A stretch of 64,000 bases of DNA from Planktothricoides raciborskii GIHE-MW2 (GTDB lineage: Bacteria > Cyanobacteriota > Cyanobacteriia > Cyanobacteriales > Laspinemataceae): NCBI RefSeq assembly GCF_040564635.1, contig NZ_CP159837.1, forward strand, positions 3,335,001 through 3,399,000. The letters are read 5' to 3'. Of the stretch, positions 1 through 9,393 are shown in pieces. The translations under genes and the position numbers were made by a program. Positions within the stretch are counted from its first letter, which is position 1; each line of letters starts with the position of its first letter. The notes beneath the pieces were generated by a model. The model was not told the DNA's origin, did not search any database, and saw only the letters and a list, made by a program, of their open reading frames with translations.

Positions 1-416
1 GCGGCTTTAATTAATGCCGCGAATCAGTCCAAAGAAGCGATCGCCCGTCAAGAATTACCCCCCGCCGATAGCTTAAACGGAATTAACATTAATACGGATA
101 TTCGTTTAGCCATTGCTGATGGTTTAGTCAATGCCCAAGCCCAGATTAATTCTGGCAAAGTCAACGCGGCTTTAAATACCACAGAAATTGATGTATTGTC
201 GTTGGTTGTTAAGAAACCGGGTTTCTTGGAGAAACCCGGTTTCTTGCCTGAGTTATTAGCTGACGTAAAATTACTGGTATTACAGGCAAATCTTTCCTCA
301 TCTTTAGCGGCTTTAATTAATGCCGCGAATCAGTCCAAAGAAGCGATCGCCCGTCAAGAATTACCCCCCGCCGATAGCTTAAACGGAATTAACATTAATA
401 CGGATATTCGTTTAGC
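1..416 (+). repeat. In-frame direct duplication inside tamB (offset 306 bp)
   Basis: Bases 1-110 and 307-416 are identical as far as I can read them, and the copies diverge immediately afterwards (111 versus 417). The 306-bp offset is exactly 102 codons, so the reading frame is kept. The left copy may extend outside the window. Perfect identity followed by abrupt divergence suggests recent duplication or gene conversion between repeat units. Confidence 0.9.
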
Positions 417-3400
417 GGTGGCTGATAGTTTAATTAACACTAAAGCCCAGTTAAATGCTGACGGAGTAAAAGTTCGCGGTAATGGAGAAAAAATTAATCT
501 CGCAGCATTTCTCCCTAATTTACCACTACCAGTAGGGGTAAATAGCTTACAATTTAACCTAGCCACCTCTTTACAATCGCTGTTATTATTGCCACAAACT
601 CAAGATTTTCGTGGGCTTGATGCCAATGTAAATATGGATTTAATCGTGGGCGATGGTCGCATCAACGTTGAAGGGCGATTAAATGCTGGTTCTTTATTGG
701 CGTCGGCAAAAAGTTCTGACCAAATTTATCTCCCTAAATTATCCCCACAACTGCCCATTCCTATCACTATATTTGCCAGTGGATTTACCCTGTCTGCTGG
801 AGTAAACCCGCTAATTTCCGCCGCCCAAAAAATAGCGATCGCAGGCATTGATGCCTTAAATCATGAAACCTTGCGAGATATCCAGGTAAATGGCAATGTG
901 GATATGGCGATCGCCCAAGGTCGGGTGAGTGCGATCGCTACCGTCAGGGAAAATCAATGGCAAACTGCCATCAATACGGTCAATATTCAACTATTAGAAT
1001 TTGCTGCCTTCTTACCCCCAACAGTATTAGAAAATCAGTTTTTAGAATTAAACCCCGATAAATTCCAGTTAAATAGTCAAGCAAATTTAGCCGGAAAAAT
1101 CGCCCCTTTATTCGCTTTCGGCGCTGAACCTGTAGCCATTGAATTGCAAAATGTATCGGCACAATTGGGCGATCAATCCTTAAAAGCTAAAGGGTCAATA
1201 GTATTGACCGATTTAATCACCAATCCTGATGTTTCCCAATTGCAATTAGAGTTAATGGTTCGGTCTAATTTAAATACCTTACCTGTGAATTTGCCCCCCC
1301 AAGTGGTCGCCCAAGGACAGATTTCGTTTGATGGCCGCTTAGAAGGTAAAAATTTAATTTCTGACCCGTTATCACCGGGAAATCTGCAATTTATCAGCGA
1401 TTTACGTTGGGAAAATGTAGCCGTAAATGAATTTAAATTAGACCCTATATTAGCCGGAAAGTTAAATATTCAGACGGGCAAAGAAGTGGCGATCGCCTTA
1501 AAAGGAAAAAGAGATATTTTATCTGCCCAATTAGCCGCTTGTAATCAGCCAGAATGCTTGCTGCCATATTTGCCGGTTGCCTTAGCAGTAAAACTAGGGT
1601 TAGACGCAGAAAATACCCTGATTATTAACGGCAACCGTGAAGGCGATCGCTTTAATCTGAACCTAGAAGAATTTTCCCTAGGGGTGTTAAATATAGCCCC
1701 CGCCATTGACTATGGAATTACGGGAACCGTTGGGGGGAATGTCAGCGCCAATTTAGGCATTAACTTATTTACCCTAGCCAGTTCGGGAAATTTGCGAATT
1801 ACTAAACCATCCGTAGGCTATATTCAAGCCGAAGAATTCGCCACCAACTTTGCTTATAAAGATGGTATTGGCCAAATTCCCCAAGGATATCTTAAATTGG
1901 GGCAAAGTCAATATGAATTTGAAGGGGGAGTCAATCTAAATACCAGGGCAATTAACGGTAAAATTACCACCAATGTTGCCCAAGTAGAAGATATCCTCAA
2001 CACCTTTAGCTGGTATCGCTTTGAAGACCTAATTAGAAATATCCAATCCCCCAATACTGACTCAAGAAATTTACAAACCGCCTCGCGAGGACTGCCCAAT
2101 GAATCACTGATCAATCAGCTACGTCGCTTTGCCGAAATTAATGCACTTTTGCAAAGAAATGCTGAAGATGCTAAATTAGCTTCGCCACCAAATTTAATCG
2201 ATATTCGCGGCGGTTATCAAGCGGATATCTTAATTGCGGGTACTGTAGAAAATCCCCAATTTGACTTAAAAGTAGCAGCCCAAAACCTAGAGTGGCGCAC
2301 CAAACCGCCAGTGGTTGAAGTGGGTGAAACAGGAATAAAAATCCAAGATTATAAAATTATTCCCATTGATAGAGTGATTGTTCAAGCAAATTTTAAAGAT
2401 GGGTTTTTTACGGTGCAGCCCATGCGTGTGGAGTTTGGGGACACGCTAATTTCTTTTGTGGGCAAATTAGGGCTAGAAAGCACCACGGGAAAATTTCAAA
2501 TGGAGAAACTTTCTCTGGATACTTTGCGTAATTTTGTCGAAATACCAGGGGTGAAAATTGATGGCAATATTAACGCAAATGCGGTATTAGCAGGAACGAT
2601 TAATAATCCGCAAATTCGGGGAGATATCTCTTTAACCGAAGGGGAGATTAATGATCAAGCAGTCGATCGGGTATTTGGCACTTTTTCCCTATCTAATCAA
2701 CGGTTACTTTTTGCCACGACTCAGCCGTCGTCATTACAAGTGTTTGGCAGTGTACCGGTTCCCCCTGTCCCCGGAAAAAACGACATGGTTTCGCTCAATT
2801 TGAATATCGGTACAGAGGCGATCGCGCTGTTAAATTTATTCACCCAAAGACAACTAGAATGGATATCTGGAGAAGGAGACATTAAACTCTCAGCCAAAGG
2901 TAAACTAGACTTAGAAAATAGAATCTTAAAACAGTTAGAAGCAACTGGGGCAATGACCTTTCAAAATGCTGTCCTCAAAACCGCTACCTTAGATGAAGCA
3001 TTAACTATCAATGGTCAAATTGCCTTTGACCAAGAACGGATCCGCATCGATCAATTTGCCGGGACATTTGCCAACAGTATTTTAACCGCCCAAGGAGTGT
3101 TACCCATCTTAGAACCCCTGAGTTCTGACGATCCAGACTTAGAGTATCCGATGACCATTTCCCTGAATGAGGGCAAAATTAATCTAGAAAATATTTATAA
3201 AGGAAAAGTAGGGGGTGAAGTGACGATCGCCGGAGCAATTTTTCGCCCGATCATTGGCGGTGAAATTCGGTTATATGATGGCAAAGCGTCTGTTCCCAAA
3301 CGAGACGAAACCACATCAGCAACTTTCACATTAGAGGAAAAAGAACCGCCTATTGTCCCCATCTTAGATAACTTTAGAATTATTTTAGGCAATAAATTTG

Positions 3401-4146
3401 AATTAGAGAACTGGCCGTTATTTGATTTTAGGATTACCGGGGATTTAACCGTCAATGGGTCCTTATATGACTTAAAGCCCGATGGCATAATTCAGTTAGT
3501 CCGGGGACAAATTAATTTATTTAGCAGTCAGTTTTTTGTGACTCGGAATTACGAGCAAATTGTCGAATTTTCCCCAGATTGGGGGTTAGATCCCAATTTG
3601 AATATTCAGTTAGGAACGGTGGTGTTAGAGAAATCTAGCGAACAACGTCTCCCCGATTCAGAATCAGAAATTGCGGATCCTTTAGTGTTTTCTGCCCGAC
3701 CAGATCAAATTAATGTGCAATTAACTATTAAAGGGCGATCTAGTGAACTTTTAGCCGCAATGGATAGTAACTCTCAACTGCTGGATTTGGTGGAACTCAC
3801 GAGTATTCCTAGTCGGAATAAGAGTGAAATTATTTCCCTGTTAGGCAATAAATTTTTAACCACCTTAGAAGAAATTCAACGACTTCCGGGAGATTTATCA
3901 AATCGATCCAGTCGAGAATGGTTAGAATTAGCGATTAATAACTTTATCGTTAAACCTTATGTCCAAGAGTTGCAGTTTACCTTGGAAGATATGGTGACAA
4001 AAAATGGTCGCAAGATTGGGTTAGAAGATTTACGAGTTTATCCCACAATTGAAGGAATTTATCAAATTAATGAACAATCGTTTTTGGGAATTTCTTATGA
4101 TTATAATTATCAACAGTTTGAGGTTGAGTATAAGATTCGATTTTAA
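1..4146 (+). CDS. tamB: TamB-like translocation and assembly module protein (5' end missing)
   Basis: The reading frame is open from the first base of the window, so the gene starts upstream; 1381 codons are visible. The protein is a long series of beta-rich, low-complexity strands and ends in the C-terminal DUF490/TamB domain, finishing with an aromatic residue (YKIRF) as beta-barrel-associated proteins often do. TamB family proteins span the periplasm between inner and outer membranes and help move phospholipid or assemble outer-membrane proteins; that role is inferred from the family. A TTG at 196 could be mistaken for the start, but homologous coding sequence continues upstream of it. The 5' visible part contains an in-frame duplication and a palindromic insert, listed separately. 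Confidence 0.85.
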   Translation, partial: AALINAANQSKEAIARQELPPADSLNGININTDIRLAIADGLVNAQAQINSGKVNAALNTTEIDVLSLVVKKPGFLEKPGFLPELLADVKLLVLQANLSSSLAALINAANQSKEAIARQELPPADSLNGININTDIRLAVADSLINTKAQLNADGVKVRGNGEKINLAAFLPNLPLPVGVNSLQFNLATSLQSLLLLPQTQDFRGLDANVNMDLIVGDGRINVEGRLNAGSLLASAKSSDQIYLPKLSPQLPIPITIFASGFTLSAGVNPLISAAQKIAIAGIDALNHETLRDIQVNGNVDMAIAQGRVSAIATVRENQWQTAINTVNIQLLEFAAFLPPTVLENQFLELNPDKFQLNSQANLAGKIAPLFAFGAEPVAIELQNVSAQLGDQSLKAKGSIVLTDLITNPDVSQLQLELMVRSNLNTLPVNLPPQVVAQGQISFDGRLEGKNLISDPLSPGNLQFISDLRWENVAVNEFKLDPILAGKLNIQTGKEVAIALKGKRDILSAQLAACNQPECLLPYLPVALAVKLGLDAENTLIINGNREGDRFNLNLEEFSLGVLNIAPAIDYGITGTVGGNVSANLGINLFTLASSGNLRITKPSVGYIQAEEFATNFAYKDGIGQIPQGYLKLGQSQYEFEGGVNLNTRAINGKITTNVAQVEDILNTFSWYRFEDLIRNIQSPNTDSRNLQTASRGLPNESLINQLRRFAEINALLQRNAEDAKLASPPNLIDIRGGYQADILIAGTVENPQFDLKVAAQNLEWRTKPPVVEVGETGIKIQDYKIIPIDRVIVQANFKDGFFTVQPMRVEFGDTLISFVGKLGLESTTGKFQMEKLSLDTLRNFVEIPGVKIDGNINANAVLAGTINNPQIRGDISLTEGEINDQAVDRVFGTFSLSNQRLLFATTQPSSLQVFGSVPVPPVPGKNDMVSLNLNIGTEAIALLNLFTQRQLEWISGEGDIKLSAKGKLDLENRILKQLEATGAMTFQNAVLKTATLDEALTINGQIAFDQERIRIDQFAGTFANSILTAQGVLPILEPLSSDDPDLEYPMTISLNEGKINLENIYKGKVGGEVTIAGAIFRPIIGGEIRLYDGKASVPKRDETTSATFTLEEKEPPIVPILDNFRIILGNKFELENWPLFDFRITGDLTVNGSLYDLKPDGIIQLVRGQINLFSSQFFVTRNYEQIVEFSPDWGLDPNLNIQLGTVVLEKSSEQRLPDSESEIADPLVFSARPDQINVQLTIKGRSSELLAAMDSNSQLLDLVELTSIPSRNKSEIISLLGNKFLTTLEEIQRLPGDLSNRSSREWLELAINNFIVKPYVQELQFTLEDMVTKNGRKIGLEDLRVYPTIEGIYQINEQSFLGISYDYNYQQFEVEYKIRF
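211..245 (+). repeat. Palindromic repeat inserted in the tamB reading frame
   Basis: Two adjacent near-palindromes of the type AAGAAACCGGGTTTCTT lie here and are translated as KKPGFL and EKPGFL. Related sequence occurs outside genes at 4188-4198 and as inverted arms at 63019-63088. It therefore looks like a small dispersed palindrome that landed in frame between the two duplicated tamB segments. Confidence 0.75.
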
Positions 4147-4212
4147 ACGGCGACCAAAACCTAGTTGCGGAACGGGAGACTCAGAAACCGGATTTCTTTT
4201 CTCGCTTACTAC

Positions 4213-4233
4213 GGGCGGGTTGGAAACCCGCCC
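4213..4233. terminator. Hairpin between convergent tamB and FAD oxidoreductase genes
   Basis: GGGCGGGTT, a GGA loop and AACCCGCCC form a perfect 9-bp stem with a 3-base loop in the 114-bp gap between two convergent genes. There is no clear T-run, so it is either a weak bidirectional terminator or one more dispersed palindrome. Confidence 0.5.
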
Positions 4234-4260
4234 CATGATTCACAGTTTCCGATCAGGCGA

Positions 4261-6330
4261 CTATCTCCAGTTTTCCCAAGAATTATTAAAAATGGAAGTA
4301 TCGGGGAAAATCACCGGATTACCATTCATTTCTAACCGCCGTTGTAATAATTCTAAATCCGGTTCTTTGCGGGGCAATTCATCCACCATTTCATAAGGTA
4401 AAATGCCCTTTTCCATCGCAAAATTGATCGTGGTTCCCGCCGCAGCGCCCACAGACCATTCAAAGGAATGCACCCGATAAGCGGCGGCGGCTACATGACT
4501 GGTGGCGATACTCTTGCCTGCAACCAGCATATTGTCAATTTTTTGGGGAATCATAGCACGCAAAGGCACTTCAAAAGGATAAGCGTTCCCTTGACCTTGG
4601 CGTTCGCCTTCCCGTTCCGTATTGCCTGGGGCTTCTGCTGGGGAGAAGCTCATGCAGGGATGAAAGTCGATCGCATAATGGCCAATACCCACCGTATCTG
4701 GGAAAATCGTCGATCGCGATCGCTTAGTAATTTCCGTCAGGGGTTTAGCGCCCCCAATAGCACCAGCCATTTCCAGACCAGCCAAAGCAATTTTTAACTG
4801 CCGGAACTGTTCTGGCAGCAAATTCACGCGATAAAACTCATTACTATAATCTTGGCGAGAAATATCAATTTCCCACAGAGTAAAGCCATCAGGATGACTC
4901 CAAGAAGGGCGACCAATAATCCGTCTGCCTTCGCGCATATAAGGATACTTTGACAAGCCATGCGCCGTAGCCATTGGGGAATCATAGCCACTCATATACC
5001 GATGATTAGGATAAGGCTTTTTCACCCCATCCCCTAACTGGGAGTCAGTAGTTCCAGTCACCAGCCAATAAAAATAACCTTTGGCGTGTTCTTCACCCGC
5101 TGCCAGGGTTTCCGTCCGCAGTCCCCCCAACCAGCCGCCCGGTTCAAGCTGACCTGTAGCTTCGAGTTGGTCGCGGGTATAAATTAAGTTATCTTGAGAC
5201 GTACCCGGTCGGTAGTCATTGCCCCAAGTCCAGTTTTGCATGGAAATATCCCCAGGATTAATCGGCCATTCCCGGACATTTGCGGGCAGATTTTTGTGAT
5301 GTTTGGCACTCCAAATCCGCCGATAAGTGTAAACCAGGTTAAAGTTGGCTAATCGAGGTAATTCATAACTGTAATAAGGGGCATAGCGTTCGTAAAAATC
5401 TGGCAATTTATGGTCTTGGGGGTCTTTGGTGGCTTGCATAGCAAAGGTATAAGTAAACCCTTGGGTGCAATAAGGATCGCCGTTGACACTAGAAGAAGAG
5501 GGTTCAAAGGCCGATCGCGGATCAATGCCTAAGCGGTACGGGACATCAGCTAGGGCAATCAGTTCCCCGGTTTCCGTGGCTTCCACCACATACCAGTCTG
5601 CGGGGCGAGGGGGTGGGGTTTGACCGCGTTTGACCTTGGGCGGTTGGGGGACAAAGCGGATAATGGTTTTATCGAATAGCCGGGAATTTTCGTAACGATA
5701 AGAGTCTTCAATGGTTTGGGAAAGGGGCAGAGTATTCAACGGTGGTGTACCCTGGGCTGGTCGGTGTTGAATGGCGATCGCGCTTCTAATCTGAGAATTA
5801 GCGATATCCAAATCTTTAATCACCGTGTTGGGATACCATTTCAGCTTGCCCTTGCCTTTTTTCTCTGCCTCTTTTAACACCCGCATCAGCAGCTTATGGC
5901 CATCCTCTGGCAGAAAACAAGATTCACTAACCCAGCATTGACCCGGATTAAGTTTGCCATAGTGTCGCTGAATGCGATCGCGCAACTTCAGATAACCGCG
6001 TTGATAATACAGCATTTGTCGTTGGGTCGGGCGTTCATCCAAAGCGGAAGTCCCCTGGGAAGAAATTTGACCCCCCACCCAATCAGTAATTTCCGTCATA
6101 CAAACAGTGTGACCGGCTAATAAGCCTTCATAAGCTGTAGCAGCCCCTGCTAGTCCCCCACCGACAACTAGAATTTCACAAGTTTCCTCTTTATCGGGGT
6201 TTCTCGGTGGAGTCGCCTTTGCCACCTCTGTGGGTAGTCCGAAAGAAGTGATGGTCAAACACACAGTTAAGCCCCATGAAATGCGGCTTTGATGACCCCT
6301 GAGTCTTTTAGCTGCGTCTTTTTGCTGCAT
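4261..6330 (-). CDS. FAD-dependent oxidoreductase, exported
   Basis: The 689-residue protein has a positively charged N-terminus and a hydrophobic segment at about residues 18-32, consistent with a signal peptide or anchor. A dinucleotide-binding motif follows (ILVVGGGLAGAATA, residues 53-66), with the acidic end of the second beta strand near residue 80. The C-terminal part carries a second FAD-contact region (NMLVAGKSIATSHVA). This matches the FAD_oxidored family (PF12831), whose members act on varied, mostly unknown substrates. The gene faces tamB and stands alone. No Shine-Dalgarno is obvious before the ATG at 6330, but the signal-peptide-like start supports it. The substrate cannot be inferred. 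Confidence 0.8.
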   Translation of the reverse strand: MQQKDAAKRLRGHQSRISWGLTVCLTITSFGLPTEVAKATPPRNPDKEETCEILVVGGGLAGAATAYEGLLAGHTVCMTEITDWVGGQISSQGTSALDERPTQRQMLYYQRGYLKLRDRIQRHYGKLNPGQCWVSESCFLPEDGHKLLMRVLKEAEKKGKGKLKWYPNTVIKDLDIANSQIRSAIAIQHRPAQGTPPLNTLPLSQTIEDSYRYENSRLFDKTIIRFVPQPPKVKRGQTPPPRPADWYVVEATETGELIALADVPYRLGIDPRSAFEPSSSSVNGDPYCTQGFTYTFAMQATKDPQDHKLPDFYERYAPYYSYELPRLANFNLVYTYRRIWSAKHHKNLPANVREWPINPGDISMQNWTWGNDYRPGTSQDNLIYTRDQLEATGQLEPGGWLGGLRTETLAAGEEHAKGYFYWLVTGTTDSQLGDGVKKPYPNHRYMSGYDSPMATAHGLSKYPYMREGRRIIGRPSWSHPDGFTLWEIDISRQDYSNEFYRVNLLPEQFRQLKIALAGLEMAGAIGGAKPLTEITKRSRSTIFPDTVGIGHYAIDFHPCMSFSPAEAPGNTEREGERQGQGNAYPFEVPLRAMIPQKIDNMLVAGKSIATSHVAAAAYRVHSFEWSVGAAAGTTINFAMEKGILPYEMVDELPRKEPDLELLQRRLEMNGNPVIFPDTSIFNNSWENWR

Positions 6331-6919
6331 AGTCTATCGGTAGTCTGAGAATTTTCTGAAATAGTCTGGTATCCAGGGCTAGACGCAACTTGTCGCCAAA
6401 TGTTCATAGGGTCAGCATTTCCACAACTATACCCATTAAACGCTATCTATATGGGTTGGCGGCGGGAATCCCACTCTACATTTGGGGTAAATCCGTCAGT
6501 CATATGTGTTTAATTTTTGCTTACAATAGCCCTAAGCAAGCATTGAAATTTCTAATTCTAACAATCAGGTGTAAAGAATGTCAGAACCGTTAAGCTAGAG
6601 TCAGTCATCAAGCAATCGTGCCGAGGTATTTTTCTGGTCTTTTTTAACCTGAGTTTTACCCCAAGGCGATCGCGATAGCGTTGCGAAGCAATCTCGCGAT
6701 AGCGTTGCGAAGCAATCTCGCGATAGCGTTGCGAAGCAATCTCGCGATAGCGTTACGAAGCAATCTCGCGATAGTGTTGCGAAGCAATCTCGCGATCAAA
6801 TGGCCGCAGAAAATTACCGCCTAATTATCAGCCTAATTTTCTACCTAATTTTCTGCCTAATTTAATTAATATTGAGTGTAAATTGAGTGTAAATATTAGT
6901 AGATTTCGGAGACTTAGCC
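6331..6919. other. Intergenic region between divergent FAD oxidoreductase and Hpt genes
   Basis: The gap between two divergently read genes holds the 24-bp tandem array at 6672-6791. After it come short direct repeats around CTAATTTTCTGCCTAATTT (6820-6865) and TTGAGTGTAAA (6873-6895). No credible gene is visible; a 67-codon ORF at 6390-6593 has no start signal or recognisable motif. Confidence 0.6.
6672..6791. repeat. Five tandem copies of a 24-bp repeat
   Basis: The unit begins GCGATAGCGTTGCGAAGC and is repeated at 6672, 6696, 6720, 6744 and 6768. Copies 4 and 5 each have one substitution. Each unit holds the palindrome TTGCGAAGCAA-like core, and the array abuts a HIP1-like GCGATCGCG. Units are contiguous with no spacers, so this is not a CRISPR array. 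Confidence 0.9.
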
Positions 6920-7813
6920 GTGGACGAAAGACAACAACAGATTATGATGTATTTCATCGAGGAAGCCAAAGAACACCTCGATACCTTGGAAAAAGGGTTA
7001 TTGGATTTAGACGCAACAATGCAAGATCCCGAAACCTTACAAGAATTATTTCGCGCTGCTCATTCGGTGAAAGGCGGTGCAGCAATGTTAGGATTTAGCA
7101 GCATTCAAAAAACAGCCCACCGCTTAGAGGATGCTTTTAAAATTCTCAAAGAAAACCCCATTGAGGCGAATCAAAAACTAGAAACGTTATTTTTAAAAGG
7201 ATTTGATACCCTGCGGGACTTACTCAATCACCTGGCGAGTCCTGAAGGGCTGAGTGACGAAGAAAGTAATAGGATTGTTAAAGAATCTGAACCGGCTTTT
7301 ATCGATTTAGAAAAATACCTGCATCAATTAATTGGTGTTCCTGAAGATGAAGAAATCGATCCAGAATTTGGAGAAAAAGCTGTGGAATTTTTGCGAGAAA
7401 TGCTGCAAATTTTTAAACAAACTGCCACTGATGCTAACCGGAAAAAATTGGGTTATTTATGTACAAAATTAGCGGAATTAGACAAGGAACTCGCTATCGA
7501 ACCTTGGCAAAAAATTGTCAAAGCAGCGAGTCAAGCGATCGCCAATCCAGATAACCTCTACCCCACCTTAGCCCCGGTAATCATCAAAGAACTAAAAATG
7601 GCCAGTGATTTAGTGGTTTTGGGTCAAACCAATGCGATCGGGCCTAGTCCCGTCCTCGTCCAACTAGCGGGTCCTGCCAAGGGCTTAGGCGAAAACCAAA
7701 TAGCGATCGACCTAGAACCCAAAGCTGCTGCGAAAGCCTTGTTAGGCGCATTTAAGAAAAAACAACTGGTAACGCTGGTCAAATTACTCGCGGAAGCGGT
7801 GAAAAGTATGTAA
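6920..7813 (+). CDS. Hpt-domain histidine phosphotransfer protein
   Basis: The 297-residue protein starts at GTG 6920, preceded by a GGAGAC ribosome site. Residues 5-105 form an Hpt four-helix domain with the phosphorylatable His48 in AAHSVKGGA, the classic Hpt signature. The rest (about 110-297) is helical, without a kinase, CheW or receiver domain, so the protein would act as a phosphate carrier between other two-component proteins. Its partner is not encoded next to it. The end overlaps nothing, and a repeat-rich spacer follows. Confidence 0.85.
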   Translation: MDERQQQIMMYFIEEAKEHLDTLEKGLLDLDATMQDPETLQELFRAAHSVKGGAAMLGFSSIQKTAHRLEDAFKILKENPIEANQKLETLFLKGFDTLRDLLNHLASPEGLSDEESNRIVKESEPAFIDLEKYLHQLIGVPEDEEIDPEFGEKAVEFLREMLQIFKQTATDANRKKLGYLCTKLAELDKELAIEPWQKIVKAASQAIANPDNLYPTLAPVIIKELKMASDLVVLGQTNAIGPSPVLVQLAGPAKGLGENQIAIDLEPKAAAKALLGAFKKKQLVTLVKLLAEAVKSM

Positions 7814-8381
7814 GAGGTTGTTGGTTGTTGGGTAGGGATTCTTTGGGTAGGGATTCTTTGGTTGTTGGGTGTGGGGGAAGAAAGTGAAAAGTGAAAAGTG
7901 GTAGGGGCGAATGGCAATTCGCCCGTACAAAAGAAATATCACTATTCACTATTCACTATTCACTATTTACTATTCACTATTCACTATTCACTATTCACTC
8001 TTCCCCTACACCCTACACCCTACACCCTACACCCTACACGACGGCGGCTTCCCCCTACACCCTCTTTCCTCTTCCCCCTACACCCTACACCCCACACCCT
8101 ACACCCTACACGACGGCGGCTTCCCCCTACACCCCACACCCCACACCCTACACCCTCTCTGCCCCTCCACTCCTCTGCACCTTGGAGAGAACATCCTATC
8201 AATAACTCTGAAAAAAATAGATTTTCCTATTGACAATTTACCCAAATTCTGCGAAAATACTCTTATAAAAATATAATGAGAATCTGTGTCGCCCTACGAT
8301 ATAATTGGCAATTAACAACCAACAACCAACAACAACCAACAACAACCAACCAACAACCAACAATTATCTTGCTGTCCTGCC
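7814..8381. repeat. Low-complexity intergenic repeats before radC
   Basis: The spacer is built from several simple repeats: GGGTAGGGATTCTTT twice near 7840, a palindrome GGGGCGAATGGCAATTCGCCC near 7904-7924, heptamers of CACTATT (7938-8000), blocks of ACCCTAC/CACCCTACA (8003-8160) and ACCAACAACA (8318-8365). A block containing ACGACGGCGGCTTCCCCC occurs twice (8038 and 8110). The ORFs crossing this region in all frames are by-products of the repeats. The GGGATTCTTT repeat recurs in reverse complement near 41688-41717. Confidence 0.85.
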
Positions 8382-9113
8382 ATGACCTATAGCCTCAGAA
8401 TTGCAGATTTACCGCTTAGTGAAAGACCGCGAGAACGCTTAATGGCTTATGGCCCAAAAATTTTATCCACCGCTGAATTAATTGCCATTCTCTTACGCAC
8501 GGGTCAAGGGCAAGGAAAATTATCGGCGGTAGGTTTAGGACAGCATATTTTACAGAAATTAAGCGAAAACCAACGCGACCCCCTGGAACTTCTCCGGGAT
8601 ATGACGGTGCAAGAATTAACCGAAATTCCCGGACTCGGCCCTGCTAAAGCCACCACAATTTTAGCGGCAGTGGAACTGGGCAAACGAGTGTTTTATTCTC
8701 GTCCTCCAGAACGACAAATTATTGATGACCCAGATAAAGCAGCAGCAGCATTAGCCCATGATTTAATGTGGCAAGCCCAAGAAAAGTTTGCGGTGTTATT
8801 GTTGGATGTAAAAAATCGTCTAATTGGCACAAAAGTAATGACTATTGGGACAGCAACGGAAACCCTGGCCCATCCGCGAGAAATTTTCCGGGAAGTGTTG
8901 CGTCAAGGGGCTTCGCGAATCATTATTGCCCATAATCATCCTTCGGGAAATTTAGAACCCAGTCCCGAAGATATTGACCTAACCAGTCATTTGTTACAAG
9001 GGGGGCAATATTTACAAGTACCGATTTTGGATCATTTGATTTTAGGTCAGGGAAATTATCAAAGTTTGCGGCTGATTTGTGATTTATGGGAACAATATCC
9101 CCAAGGGGAATAG
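8382..9113 (+). CDS. radC: RadC family JAB-domain protein
   Basis: The 243-residue protein has the UPF0758/RadC layout. An N-terminal helix-hairpin-helix-like region contains [12 protein letters not shown] (about residues 79-90), and a JAB1/MPN metalloprotease-like domain follows. The metal-binding motif is intact: His184 and His186 in AHNHPSG, and Asp197 in SPEDIDLT. RadC proteins were linked to DNA repair historically, but the biochemical role is unsettled. The start ATG at 8382 follows a repeat-rich spacer, and the length is normal for the family. Confidence 0.92.
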   Translation: MTYSLRIADLPLSERPRERLMAYGPKILSTAELIAILLRTGQGQGKLSAVGLGQHILQKLSENQRDPLELLRDMTVQELTEIPGLGPAKATTILAAVELGKRVFYSRPPERQIIDDPDKAAAALAHDLMWQAQEKFAVLLLDVKNRLIGTKVMTIGTATETLAHPREIFREVLRQGASRIIIAHNHPSGNLEPSPEDIDLTSHLLQGGQYLQVPILDHLILGQGNYQSLRLICDLWEQYPQGE

Positions 9114-9144
9114 AGCACCGGGAAGTTCTACCATTTTTAATTAA

Positions 9145-9390
9145 AAATATCTGTAGGGGCGAAGCATTCCGGCAGACAAATTATTGATCAAAATATTGTA
9201 AGGGCGAAGCATTCCGGCAGACAAATTATTGCTAAAAATATTAATCTGATTACCGGAATGCTTCGCCCCTACCGGAATGCTTCGCCCTACCGTGGTTCAG
9301 TAAGAAAGAAAACCTCTGTAAACCACAAAGGCACAAAGAACACGAAGAGATAATTAAGACCTTTGTGTCCTTTGTGTCTTTGTGGTGAAT
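9145..9390. repeat. Dispersed palindromic repeats after radC
   Basis: GGGGCGAAGCATTCCGGCAGACAAATTATT occurs in two near copies (around 9157 and 9202), and its reverse complement follows at 9250-9290. Next to the TIR gene, AAACCACAAAGGCACAAAGAAC (9320-9340) pairs with GTGTCTTTGTGGTG (9374-9387). The first family recurs at 17812-18000. Both could form large hairpins between the convergent radC and TIR genes. Confidence 0.8.
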
Positions 9391-9393
9391 TAA

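Noticed and set aside
196-4146. tamB starting at TTG 196
   Set aside because: The frame is open to base 1 with homologous coding sequence (the duplicated unit) upstream, so the true start is outside the window.
6672-6791. CRISPR-like repeat array
   Set aside because: The 24-bp units are contiguous with no spacers, and no cas genes are near.
7891-8276. Overlapping ORFs of 60-121 codons in several frames
   Set aside because: They are translations of CACTATT, ACCCTAC and similar tandem repeats and have no start signals or domains.
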